From an uncultured Kiritimatiellota bacterium (GTDB lineage Bacteria; Verrucomicrobiota; Kiritimatiellia; RFP12; UBA1067): DNA of 7,726 bases. The notes under the pieces are model-generated. The model made no database searches, was not told the DNA's origin, and was given only the letters and a program-made list of their open reading frames with translations. The position numbers and the translations under genes were made by a program. The stretch's first letter is position 1. Every line of letters begins with the position of its first letter. Shown here one piece after another: positions 1-5,642 of the stretch. Where the stretch lies: positions 1-7,726 of the forward strand of contig CAKULR010000078.1 of the NCBI GenBank assembly GCA_934667295.1, written 5' to 3'.

Positions 1-1630
1 CGGAGGGCTTCGCGTCCTTGCCCGCGAACGCACCCGGCACGCTCGCCGGACCGTCCGCGATCGTATGCGCGACGACCGGCATGTCGAAGCGCACCTCCAC
101 CACGTCGCCCAGCCTCCACTCGTGTTCCACCGTGAAGTACGCGCCCGCCTTGACACCCGCAAGCGCCTTGCCGTTCAGCTTCACCGTCGTTCCCGCGCCG
201 GCCCACGCCGGGATGCGGAACCTAAGCGGCATCCGGCCCACGCCCTCGGTGTGGCTCACGACGCGCGCGAAGTCGCCGCGCGGGTAGAGCGAGTACATGT
301 CGAACGCCACCTTCCCGCCGTTCGCGAGCGTCCCCTTCACGAGCGCGGAGGAGTAGAAGTTGAACACCGCCTCGTTCCCCTTCGTGCGGAACAGCTCCTT
401 GAGGAAGCAGAGGAAGCCGCGCGGACCGTTCGCCGTGCAGCAGTCCGTGTGCATGTAGCAGTGGTGCTGGCCGTGGTAGCGGTTGCCCGTGAGCGGCGTG
501 TAGCCCGCGAACTCGCTGCCGTCCGCCTTCATCGCCGCGAGGTAGGCGTTGTAGAACGAACGCTCCAGCTGGTCGGCCCACTTGGGGTCGCCCGTGACGT
601 CGAGCAGCTTCTCGCAGAAGCGCATCCACGTGGTCGTCACGCACGTCTCCTGCAGGCGCGTGTAGGGGAGGTGCTGCTTCCTCGCGCCGTGGAACCACGC
701 CTCCGAACAGGCGCAGCCGCCGGCGAGGTTGATCTCGTCCGCGACGATCTGGTTGCCCGTCGCGACCGCCGCGTCGAGCAGGTCGCGCCGCCCCGTCGCC
801 TCGTAGTATTCGACGAGCCCCTGGTAGCAGCTCATCATCTCGTAGGCCTTCCAGCGGTTGTGCTTCATCACGTAGCCGCCGTGCGTCTCGGGCGTGTTGC
901 CGTGGCCGTTGCGGTCGGCGACGGAGACGCCCTTCAGCGCGAGGTCGAGGAGGCGCGGACCCGATTCCGGCTCGGTCATGCCCTTCACGAGGTAGGTCGC
1001 GAAGTCGAGGTATTTCTTGTCCTGCGTGCGGTTGTAGAGCCACATCACGGGTTCGAGGATGGACGAGCTTGCGTAGCCGCTCCAGTTGCCGGTCTGCCAC
1101 AGCTCGCGGCCGCGCCGCCCGCCCGGGCCGATCTCGCCGATCACGTAGTCGCACACGCGGCGGCACGCGGCGAGCGTCTTCGCGTCCCTGGTCGCGTCGT
1201 AGTAGTGCAGAAGCCCCATCATCGTGTACTTCATGCCCCACACGTCCCACCCCTCGCCGCACCGCAGCTCGTCCGGGTAGTTGCCGATGTAGCCGTTCGG
1301 CTCCTGCGAGGCGAGGATGCGCGCCACGCCCCGGTCGATGGACGCCCTGAGCTTCGCCGAGCCGGTGTACTTCTGGTACGGCACGGCGGCGTGCATGTAC
1401 TTGCCCCAGAACTCCGTCTGCCACCAGCCGTGCCGCTCGGTCTTCTCCAGGAACGGCGCCGTGATGTAGTCGATGTCCGTCCCGACGACGTGCCGCTCGA
1501 TCATGCGGTCGAGCTGGTCGCCGATCCGCCCCTTCAGGGTCACGTTCCCGATGCCGTCCAGCGGACCCGACGCCGCCAAGACGGCCCCCGTCCCCAGCAC
1601 CGCGCACGCGGACACAAGTACTCTCGTCAT
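1..1630 (-). CDS. Exported GH127-family (DUF1680) beta-L-arabinofuranosidase, 3' end outside the window
   Basis: The reading frame gives 543 residues without a stop and runs off the window edge; family members are usually 600-700 residues, so only the C-terminal end is missing. The start ATG is preceded by AGGAGAGG. Residues 4-20 are a hydrophobic signal peptide with a likely cut after VLA (19); VSAC at 6-9 resembles a lipobox but lies too close to the N-terminus. The catalytic domain shows the GH127 set: Glu310 (SEAW), Glu328 and Cys330 (QETC), and the pair Cys397-Cys398 (DCCTANGPR). In the characterised enzyme HypBA1 the equivalent residues are the acid/base Glu, the Zn ligands and the nucleophilic Cys. 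A beta-sandwich-like C-terminal region begins near 435. The family removes beta-L-arabinofuranose from arabinans, extensins or pectin side chains, here probably in the periplasm or outside. The uronate isomerase upstream supports a pectin-related role. Exact substrate is unknown; GH146 is a related alternative. Confidence 0.88.
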   Translation of the reverse strand, partial: MTRVLVSACAVLGTGAVLAASGPLDGIGNVTLKGRIGDQLDRMIERHVVGTDIDYITAPFLEKTERHGWWQTEFWGKYMHAAVPYQKYTGSAKLRASIDRGVARILASQEPNGYIGNYPDELRCGEGWDVWGMKYTMMGLLHYYDATRDAKTLAACRRVCDYVIGEIGPGGRRGRELWQTGNWSGYASSSILEPVMWLYNRTQDKKYLDFATYLVKGMTEPESGPRLLDLALKGVSVADRNGHGNTPETHGGYVMKHNRWKAYEMMSCYQGLVEYYEATGRRDLLDAAVATGNQIVADEINLAGGCACSEAWFHGARKQHLPYTRLQETCVTTTWMRFCEKLLDVTGDPKWADQLERSFYNAYLAAMKADGSEFAGYTPLTGNRYHGQHHCYMHTDCCTANGPRGFLCFLKELFRTKGNEAVFNFYSSALVKGTLANGGKVAFDMYSLYPRGDFARVVSHTEGVGRMPLRFRIPAWAGAGTTVKLNGKALAGVKAGAYFTVEHEWRLGDVVEVRFDMPVVAHTIADGPASVPGAFAGKDAKPS

Positions 1631-1680
1631 CACACCTCTCCTCGTCGTTGATGGTTCGCCTTTTGAAAATGAATGTTCCA

Positions 1681-1709
1681 AGTATACCACAACCCGGACG
1701 GTCATGGAA
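1681..1709 (-). promoter_or_regulatory. Promoter for the GH127 gene (extended -10)
   Basis: On the minus strand TTCCAT (1704-1709), a 17-nt spacer and TATACT (1681-1686) precede the GH127 start by about 50 nt. TGG directly before TATACT makes an extended -10, which can compensate for the weak -35. The -35 hexamer overlaps the stop codon of the upstream amidase gene, so the glycosidase can be transcribed apart from uxaC, although read-through is possible because no terminator is visible between them. Confidence 0.6.
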
Positions 1710-2145
1710 CATCGGCGCGGCCGCACCCGGCGGCCGCGAGCAGCAGCCCCCGGGCGTGTTCGATGGCCGCCGCGCGGACCGCCGCGCGGTCGCCGGGGAA
1801 CACCCGACGTCCCGTGGCGACGCCCGACCGCGACGCGAGCCCGAACCAGACGAGCCCCACCGGCTTTTCGGCGCTTCCGCCGTCCGGACCCGCGATGCCC
1901 GTGATCGACACCGCAAGGTCAACCCGCAGCCGGCTCCGCGCGCCTTCCGCCAGCGCCGCCGCACATGCGGACGAAACCGCGCCCTGCGTCTCCAGGACGT
2001 CTTCCGGCACGCCCAGCCCCTCGCGCTTCACCGCGTTGTCATAGCAGATGACGCCCCCCTTGAACACGGCGCTCGCCCCGGGCACGGCCGTGATCGCATA
2101 CCCCACGCCGCCGCCCGTACACGACTCCGCCGTCGCGCACGTCAT
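1702..2145 (-). CDS. pncC: CinA C-terminal-domain protein, nicotinamide-nucleotide amidase (PncC-like)
   Basis: The 147-residue product carries the signatures of the stand-alone CinA C-terminal domain: AESCTGG near the N-terminus, then SITGIAGPDGG and EKPVGLVWFG, and PGDR near the end. The family deamidates nicotinamide mononucleotide to nicotinate mononucleotide in the pyridine-nucleotide cycle; the protein is cytosolic. The ATG used here has AAGGAG six bases upstream. However, homologues (E. coli PncC, about 165 residues) have a helix before the AESCTGG strand, and the upstream in-frame codons read TTAERLVRALKERQ, which looks like that helix. No ATG, GTG or TTG exists between them and the in-frame TGA; a CTG at 2188-2190 with GAGGGG ahead would give 162 residues. 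The gene lies 74 nt (29 nt from CTG) after the uxaC stop, on the same strand, and is probably cotranscribed. Function is confident, start is not. Confidence 0.88.
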   Translation of the reverse strand: MTCATAESCTGGGVGYAITAVPGASAVFKGGVICYDNAVKREGLGVPEDVLETQGAVSSACAAALAEGARSRLRVDLAVSITGIAGPDGGSAEKPVGLVWFGLASRSGVATGRRVFPGDRAAVRAAAIEHARGLLLAAAGCGRADVP

Positions 2146-2219
2146 CTGCCTCTCCTTCAGGGCCCTGACCAGTCTTTCCGCCGTCGTCAGGTGGGCCCCT
2201 CAGTTGAGGCGCTTCAGGC

Positions 2220-3623
2220 TCAGCGGGCGCCGAAGAAGTAGCGGTTCGCGTTGTTGTAGGAGATGTCCGCGACGAGGCCGCCGACCCAGGCGACGTCGTT
2301 CGGGATCTCGCCGCGCTCCATCTCCTCGCCGAGCTTGCCGCAGAGGATGCGGCGGAAGTATTCGTGGCGCGTGTAGCTGAGGAAGCTGCGGCTGTCCGTG
2401 AGCATGCCGACGAAGTTGCCGAGGCAGCCGAGCGCGGACAGCGCCTCGATCTGCTTCTTCATGCCGTCCTTCTGGTCGAGGAACCACCAGGCGGCGCCGA
2501 GCTGTAGCTTGCCGCGGTCGGGCCCCTTCTGGAAGCTGCCCATGAGGGTGGCGAGCATCTCGTTGTCCTTCGGGTTGAGGGAGTAGAGGATCGTGCGCGG
2601 CAGGGCGTCCTCGCTCTCCAGACGGTCGAAGAGGCGCGCCAGCGACTCGGCCACGTTCCACTCGCCGATGCAGTCGAAGCCCGTGTCGGGCCCGAGCTTC
2701 TGCATCATGCGCGAGTTGGCGTTGCGCAGGCAGCTGTAGTGCAGCTGCGTGGACCAGTTGGCGCGCGCGTCGGCGCACAGGCCCTCGTAGAGCCACGCAC
2801 TCTTGAACTTGTACGCCTCGGCGGGCGTCGCCACGCCGCCCTCGCGCACCTTCCTGAAGATGGCCTTGATCTCGCCCGTCGTGTAGGGGGCGGCGAAGAT
2901 CTCCGTGATGCCGTAGTCGGAGACGACGCAGCCACGGCTCTCGAAGAAGGCGTGGCGCTTGTCCATCGCGTCGAGGAAGTCGTCCCACGTCCGCACGGGC
3001 GCGCCCACCGCCGCCGCAAGCCGGTCCATCCACGCATTCCAGGCGGCGGGCTCGTCGATCTTGCCGGCCTTGTCGCTGCGCCAGGTCGGGAGCACGCGCA
3101 CCGCGAAGCCGGAATCGGCCACGGCCTTGTGGTGCTCAAGCGTGTCCACGGGATCGTCCGTCGTGCAGACCGCCTTGACGTTCGAGCGCACCATGAAGCC
3201 GCGCGCCGAGAAGCCCGGTTCGCGCAGCCGCGCGTTGCAGCGTTCCCAGATGGACTCCGCCGTCGCCCGCGACAGGCGCTCCTCCACGCCGAAGTAGCGC
3301 GCGAGCTCCAGGTGGCTCCAGTCGAAGAGCGGGTTCTTCAGCAGCACCTCCATCGTCTCGGCGAACTTCACGAACTTGTCGTGCCAGCTGGCATCGCCCG
3401 TGACAAAGCGCTCGTCGACGCCGTTCGAGCGCATCTGGCGCCACTTGTAGTGGTCGCCGCCCAGCCAGACCTGCGCGATGTTCTCCCACGTCCTGTCCTC
3501 GGCGATCTCCGCCGGCGGCAGGTGGCAGTGGTAGTCGATGATGGGCATCTTCTCCGCATAGCCGTGGTACAGTTCCCGCGCCGTGTCGGTCGTGAGCAGG
3601 AAATCGTCGTTGATGAAAGCCAT
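2220..3623 (-). CDS. uxaC: Uronate (glucuronate/galacturonate) isomerase UxaC
   Basis: The 467-residue product matches the usual family length (E. coli about 470). It belongs to the amidohydrolase superfamily and converts D-glucuronate to D-fructuronate and D-galacturonate to D-tagaturonate, the first cytosolic step of hexuronate breakdown. Visible motifs are IDYHCHLPP with the metal-binding HxH pair His32/His34, WLGGDHYKWRQMR (substrate-loop region, about 53-66), TTDDP (about 145) and GMLTDSRSF with Asp410, the expected third metal/catalytic residue. The start MAFINDDF is chosen because AAGGAG lies seven bases upstream; the frame is open 63 nt further, but that stretch covers the promoter and the previous terminator. 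The amidase gene follows, then the arabinofuranosidase, which suggests use of pectin or other uronic-acid glycans. No uxaB/uxuB or KDG-pathway partner lies in the window. Confidence 0.96.
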   Translation of the reverse strand: MAFINDDFLLTTDTARELYHGYAEKMPIIDYHCHLPPAEIAEDRTWENIAQVWLGGDHYKWRQMRSNGVDERFVTGDASWHDKFVKFAETMEVLLKNPLFDWSHLELARYFGVEERLSRATAESIWERCNARLREPGFSARGFMVRSNVKAVCTTDDPVDTLEHHKAVADSGFAVRVLPTWRSDKAGKIDEPAAWNAWMDRLAAAVGAPVRTWDDFLDAMDKRHAFFESRGCVVSDYGITEIFAAPYTTGEIKAIFRKVREGGVATPAEAYKFKSAWLYEGLCADARANWSTQLHYSCLRNANSRMMQKLGPDTGFDCIGEWNVAESLARLFDRLESEDALPRTILYSLNPKDNEMLATLMGSFQKGPDRGKLQLGAAWWFLDQKDGMKKQIEALSALGCLGNFVGMLTDSRSFLSYTRHEYFRRILCGKLGEEMERGEIPNDVAWVGGLVADISYNNANRYFFGAR

Positions 3624-3658
3624 GGTCGTCTCCTTCGTTCGAATGGTGTGATGCGGAG

Positions 3659-3686
3659 AGTATACCAAAAAAAAGGCACGGCCCAA
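3659..3686 (-). promoter_or_regulatory. Promoter of uxaC, overlapping the rplT terminator
   Basis: TATACT (3659-3664), preceded by TGG, forms an extended -10 about 36 nt before the uxaC start. A TTGGGC hexamer (3681-3686) lies 16 nt upstream and falls in the loop and first stem bases of the rplT terminator hairpin. The spacer contains the terminator's T-run. The short leader (about 29 nt) contains the Shine-Dalgarno AAGGAG. Confidence 0.6.
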
Positions 3687-3698
3687 GCCGTGCCTTTT
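3667..3698 (-). terminator. Rho-independent terminator of the rpmI-rplT operon
   Basis: Read on the minus strand, a perfect 8-bp stem GGCACGGC/GCCGTGCC with loop TTGG is followed by eight T. Four A precede the stem, so AAAA/TTTT pairing could extend it and allow some function in both directions. It begins about 30 nt after the rplT stop codon. Confidence 0.92.
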
Positions 3699-3725
3699 CC
3701 TTCATCCGAAATGCGTCGGAGGCCG

Positions 3726-4073
3726 TTAGGCCTTCTTCGCGATCTCGACGATCTGCTTGAAGCCCGCGGGATCCTGGATCGCGATCTCGCTGAGCATCTT
3801 GCGGTTCAGCGTCACGCCCGCCTTGATGAGGCCGGCGATGAACTTGCTGTAGCTCAGGCCCTCGGCGCGGGTCGCCGCGTTGATGCGGGCGATCCAGAGG
3901 TGGCGGAAGTCGCGCTTCTTCAGCTTGCGGTGGATGGTCGCCAGCCGCTGGGCGCGGTCGACGGCCTCCGTCGCGGTGCGGAAGAGTTTGGAACGGGCGC
4001 CCCGGAAACCCTTGGCAAGGGCCAGGCGGCGGCGGCGGCGTTCGCGGGAAGCAGGTGCATTCGTGGCTCGCAT
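3726..4073 (-). CDS. rplT: Large-subunit ribosomal protein bL20
   Basis: The 115-residue basic protein has the L20 pattern: an Arg-rich N-terminal extension (RERRRRRLALAKGFRGARSKLFRTA), then RDFRHLWIARINAATRAEGLSYSKFIAGL and a C-terminal LNRKMLSEIAIQDP segment. L20 binds 23S rRNA early in 50S assembly, and in several bacteria it represses its own operon by binding the leader mRNA. Usual family length is 115-120. The start codon lies 14 nt after the rpmI stop, with a strong AAGGAGG that begins inside that stop codon, so the two genes are one transcription and translation unit. It is the last gene before the terminator. Confidence 0.97.
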   Translation of the reverse strand: MRATNAPASRERRRRRLALAKGFRGARSKLFRTATEAVDRAQRLATIHRKLKKRDFRHLWIARINAATRAEGLSYSKFIAGLIKAGVTLNRKMLSEIAIQDPAGFKQIVEIAKKA

Positions 4074-4087
4074 TTTCTATTTCCTCC

Positions 4088-4285
4088 TTAGGCGTACGGC
4101 TGCATGCGGTGCATCGTCTTCTCGACGGACGCATCGGTGACGGTGATGCCACGGAGATTGCGCTTGCGCCCACGGCTCTTGTAGCCGTTCAGGTGGGCCT
4201 TGCCGCCCTGCGAACGCATAACCTTGCCCGTAGCCGACATTTTCATGCGCTTGGTCGCGCACTTCTTCGTTTTCATCTTAGGCAT
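4088..4285 (-). CDS. rpmI: Large-subunit ribosomal protein bL35
   Basis: The product is a 65-residue basic protein starting MPKMKTKKCATKRMKMSATG, the L35 signature, followed by KAHLNGYKSRGRKRNLRG. It is a small 50S subunit protein. The frame is open for 29 more codons upstream, but those overlap the promoter and leader; the chosen ATG matches the family N-terminus and has AAAGGA about eight bases ahead. It is the first gene of a two-gene operon with rplT. The initiation factor gene infC, its usual upstream neighbour, is absent here; a divergent outer-membrane protein gene lies on the other side of the promoter. Confidence 0.96.
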   Translation of the reverse strand: MPKMKTKKCATKRMKMSATGKVMRSQGGKAHLNGYKSRGRKRNLRGITVTDASVEKTMHRMQPYA

Positions 4286-4310
4286 TTTTGTTGTCCTTTG
4301 CTGTCTTCCT

Positions 4311-4340
4311 AACCGGTCGGGCAGTCGGTTGTGAGCCCGA
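4311..4340 (-). promoter_or_regulatory. Structured leader of rpmI, possible L20 autoregulatory element
   Basis: In the roughly 70-nt leader, two helices overlap. One pairs TCGGGC with GCCCGA (4335-4340 with 4317-4322, 6 bp). The other pairs AACCG with CGGTT (4326-4330 with 4311-4315, 5 bp). Each uses the other's loop, so they either exclude each other or form an H-type pseudoknot; the third loop is only one nucleotide, which would strain a full pseudoknot. L20 is known to control L35-L20 mRNA through such leader structures in other bacteria. The link here is inference. Confidence 0.4.
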
Positions 4341-4362
4341 TCCAGACGGAAAAACGGGCAGT

Positions 4363-4391
4363 AGTGTACCATATCGTCCCCCGACCGTCAA
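4363..4391 (-). promoter_or_regulatory. Promoter of the rpmI-rplT operon
   Basis: TTGACG (4386-4391), a 17-nt spacer and TACACT (4363-4368), with TGG directly before the -10, lie about 78 nt upstream of rpmI. This is the best sigma70-type promoter in the window, with a near-consensus -35, ideal spacing and an extended -10, as expected for ribosomal protein genes. Confidence 0.8.
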
Positions 4392-4397
4392 GGGCGA

Positions 4398-4449
4398 TTA
4401 AGTCGGCCTTCGGCCTTTAAATGGTTAAGTCGCCGCTACGCGGCTTTAA
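4398..4449. repeat. Two tandem hairpin repeats with TTAAGTC...TTTAA ends
   Basis: Two short palindromic units stand side by side, four bases apart (4398-4420 and 4425-4449). Both start TTAAGTC and end TTTAA, but their cores differ: GGCC-TTC-GGCC in the first, GCCGC-TAC-GCGGC in the second. In both, TTAA pairs with TTAA around a small bulge outside the core stem. Same plan with different core sequence points to a conserved structure. They start six bases upstream of the rpmI -35 box. No T-run follows, so they are not obvious terminators. Confidence 0.65.
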
Positions 4450-4474
4450 GTTGTGGGGGACCGCTCCACCCACG

Positions 4475-4521
4475 GACGGCCCGGCGCGCAATGTACCCGC
4501 GCCGCCCTCGGCGCGTGGCGC
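4475..4521 (+). repeat. REP-like palindromic repeat, copy 1
   Basis: This 47-nt stretch matches the reverse complement of 7670-7716 at 44 of 47 positions, and its core (4495-4515) is identical to 7526-7546. The core folds as CGCGCCG-CCCT-CGGCGCG. It sits between the rpmI promoter and the outer-membrane protein gene, outside any credible coding frame. Confidence 0.8.
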
Positions 4522-4641
4522 TGAACGGTTGCCCCTGTGCGCGACAGTGCATGAAAGAAGGTTCCCACGCAATTACAGGAATCGTCGAACGGCATACTTT
4601 ACGTCTCTTCATTTCCCCCTCCGCAGATTCGCCTCCCCGTT

Positions 4642-4663
4642 TTGGCACGCCTTCTGCTAAACT
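4642..4663 (+). promoter_or_regulatory. Putative promoter of the outer-membrane protein gene (two overlapping readings)
   Basis: Two signals overlap here. TGC-TAAACT (4655-4663) follows the extended -10 pattern of the other promoters in the window, but no good -35 lies 16-18 nt upstream. TTGGCACG-N4-CTGCT (4642-4658) matches the sigma54 consensus TTGGCACG-N4-TTGCW at all but one position, with GG and GC spaced as required. Either would give a leader of about 40 nt before the ATG at 4712. The sequence cannot tell which is used. Confidence 0.5.
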
Positions 4664-4711
4664 ATCGGTGTCCGCGAAAAGCGGCTTCAACCCAACCAAA
4701 GGAACACGACC

Positions 4712-5566
4712 ATGAACATGATGAAAGCAGCAGGAGGCCTCGTGGCCCTCTCCCTTGTCGGAACGGCATTGCCGGTCTACGCCGCCGATGCCGAAGCCCA
4801 GCCGAAGGAGGAATTGACGAGCCTGGAGGAGAAGGACGACTTCCCCCTCTCCGTCGAGGTGTCGCTGGACGTCCTGAGCGACTACGTGTGGCGCGGCACG
4901 ATCTGCAACGGGAACCCCGTCTGGCAGCCGTCCGTGACGCTCGGCTACGACCTGGGCGACTGGGGCGCCCTCTCGGCGAACGTCTGGCAGTCCTACGATC
5001 TCACGCACAAGCGCGGCACGGCGACGAACAGCCGCCGGGCGTGCGGCCTGCAGGAGATCGACTACACGCTCTCGTATGCGGTCAGCCTGGCGGACTTCGA
5101 CTTCGAGGTCGGGCACATCTTCTACACCTTCCCGAACAACAACGGCGCGTCCGACCAGGACCTCTACGCGACGGTCGCCTACAACAACCCGATCGTCACG
5201 CCGAGCGCCTCCGTCTACTGGAACTACAACTCCGCGCACGACGCCGACCCGTCGGTCGTCTACTTCTCCTTCGGCCTCGCGCACGACTTCGAGCCGGTCG
5301 AAGGGCTGACGCTCACCCCCTCCGCCTCGCTCGGATTCGGCGACAACGCCTGGAGCAAGTACGTCACGGACGCGTCCGCCGGGACGGAGCTGACCGACCA
5401 GACGGTCGGGCTTGCCGCGAGCTACGCGATCACGGAGAACTTCTCCGTCGGTGCCCAGATCAACTACACCTGGATCCCCTCCCACACCCTGCGGCACCTC
5501 GACTACATGGGCTGCGGCAAGAGCCAGCTGCTCTGGGGCGGCGTCAACGCCACGTTCAGCTTCTGA
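4712..5566 (+). CDS. Outer-membrane beta-barrel protein, TorF/Gcw_chp (TIGR02001)-like
   Basis: The 284-residue product has a signal peptide (MNMMK, hydrophobic 6-21, likely cut after VYA at 24), then a short charged linker (25-43) and a long run of alternating polar/hydrophobic strands typical of an outer-membrane barrel, perhaps about 12 strands. It ends NATFSF, with the C-terminal Phe expected for BAM-inserted barrels. SDYVWRG near 56-62, the EIDYTLSYAVSLADFDFEVG stretch and IFYTFP near 136-141 resemble the Gcw_chp/TIGR02001 family, whose transport role is poorly defined. Three cysteines (TICNG, RRACG, MGCGK) are unusual for a barrel and may lie in loops. The start has AAAGGA about eight bases upstream; ATGs at codons 3 and 4 are alternatives. 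It is a single-gene unit, divergent from rpmI and followed by its own terminator. What it transports is not shown by the sequence. Confidence 0.75.
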   Translation: MNMMKAAGGLVALSLVGTALPVYAADAEAQPKEELTSLEEKDDFPLSVEVSLDVLSDYVWRGTICNGNPVWQPSVTLGYDLGDWGALSANVWQSYDLTHKRGTATNSRRACGLQEIDYTLSYAVSLADFDFEVGHIFYTFPNNNGASDQDLYATVAYNNPIVTPSASVYWNYNSAHDADPSVVYFSFGLAHDFEPVEGLTLTPSASLGFGDNAWSKYVTDASAGTELTDQTVGLAASYAITENFSVGAQINYTWIPSHTLRHLDYMGCGKSQLLWGGVNATFSF

Positions 5567-5586
5567 CCTTCCCTGTTCTCCACCCT

Positions 5587-5622
5587 GCGTTCCGGTCGAC
5601 CTCCTCGGCCGGAACGCTTTTT
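5587..5622 (+). terminator. Rho-independent terminator of the outer-membrane protein gene
   Basis: A 9-bp stem GCGTTCCGG/CCGGAACGC (5587-5595, 5609-5617), with CGA/TCG pairing possible inside the loop, is followed by TTTTT. It starts 20 nt after the stop codon at 5566. On the minus strand no T-run follows the hairpin, so for the convergent hydrogenase operon it would at best be a weak terminator. Confidence 0.92.
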
Positions 5623-5642
5623 CATTCTGCGCCGGCGCGACG

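Noticed and set aside
65..1651. Plus-strand open frame of 528 codons opposite the GH127 gene
   Set aside because: It is a GC-rich shadow, dominated by Arg, Val, Ala and His without any family motif; the minus-strand frame carries the signal peptide and catalytic residues of GH127.
222..1964. Minus-strand open frame of 580 codons
   Set aside because: It runs in a different frame through both the amidase and GH127 genes and has low-complexity Arg/Ala composition; the two real frames explain the region.
2739..4091. Plus-strand open frame of 450 codons opposite uxaC and rplT
   Set aside because: It is a shadow of two firmly identified minus-strand genes and spans their terminator and promoter.
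4421..4715. Two plus-strand open frames (79 and 74 codons) between rpmI and the outer-membrane protein gene
   Set aside because: They cover hairpin repeats and a promoter, have no well-placed Shine-Dalgarno site and no recognisable protein features.
4436..5497. Minus-strand open frame of 353 codons opposite the outer-membrane protein gene
   Set aside because: Composition is Val/Arg/Gly-rich with no motif, and it crosses the promoter and REP-like repeat; the plus frame has a signal peptide and barrel pattern.
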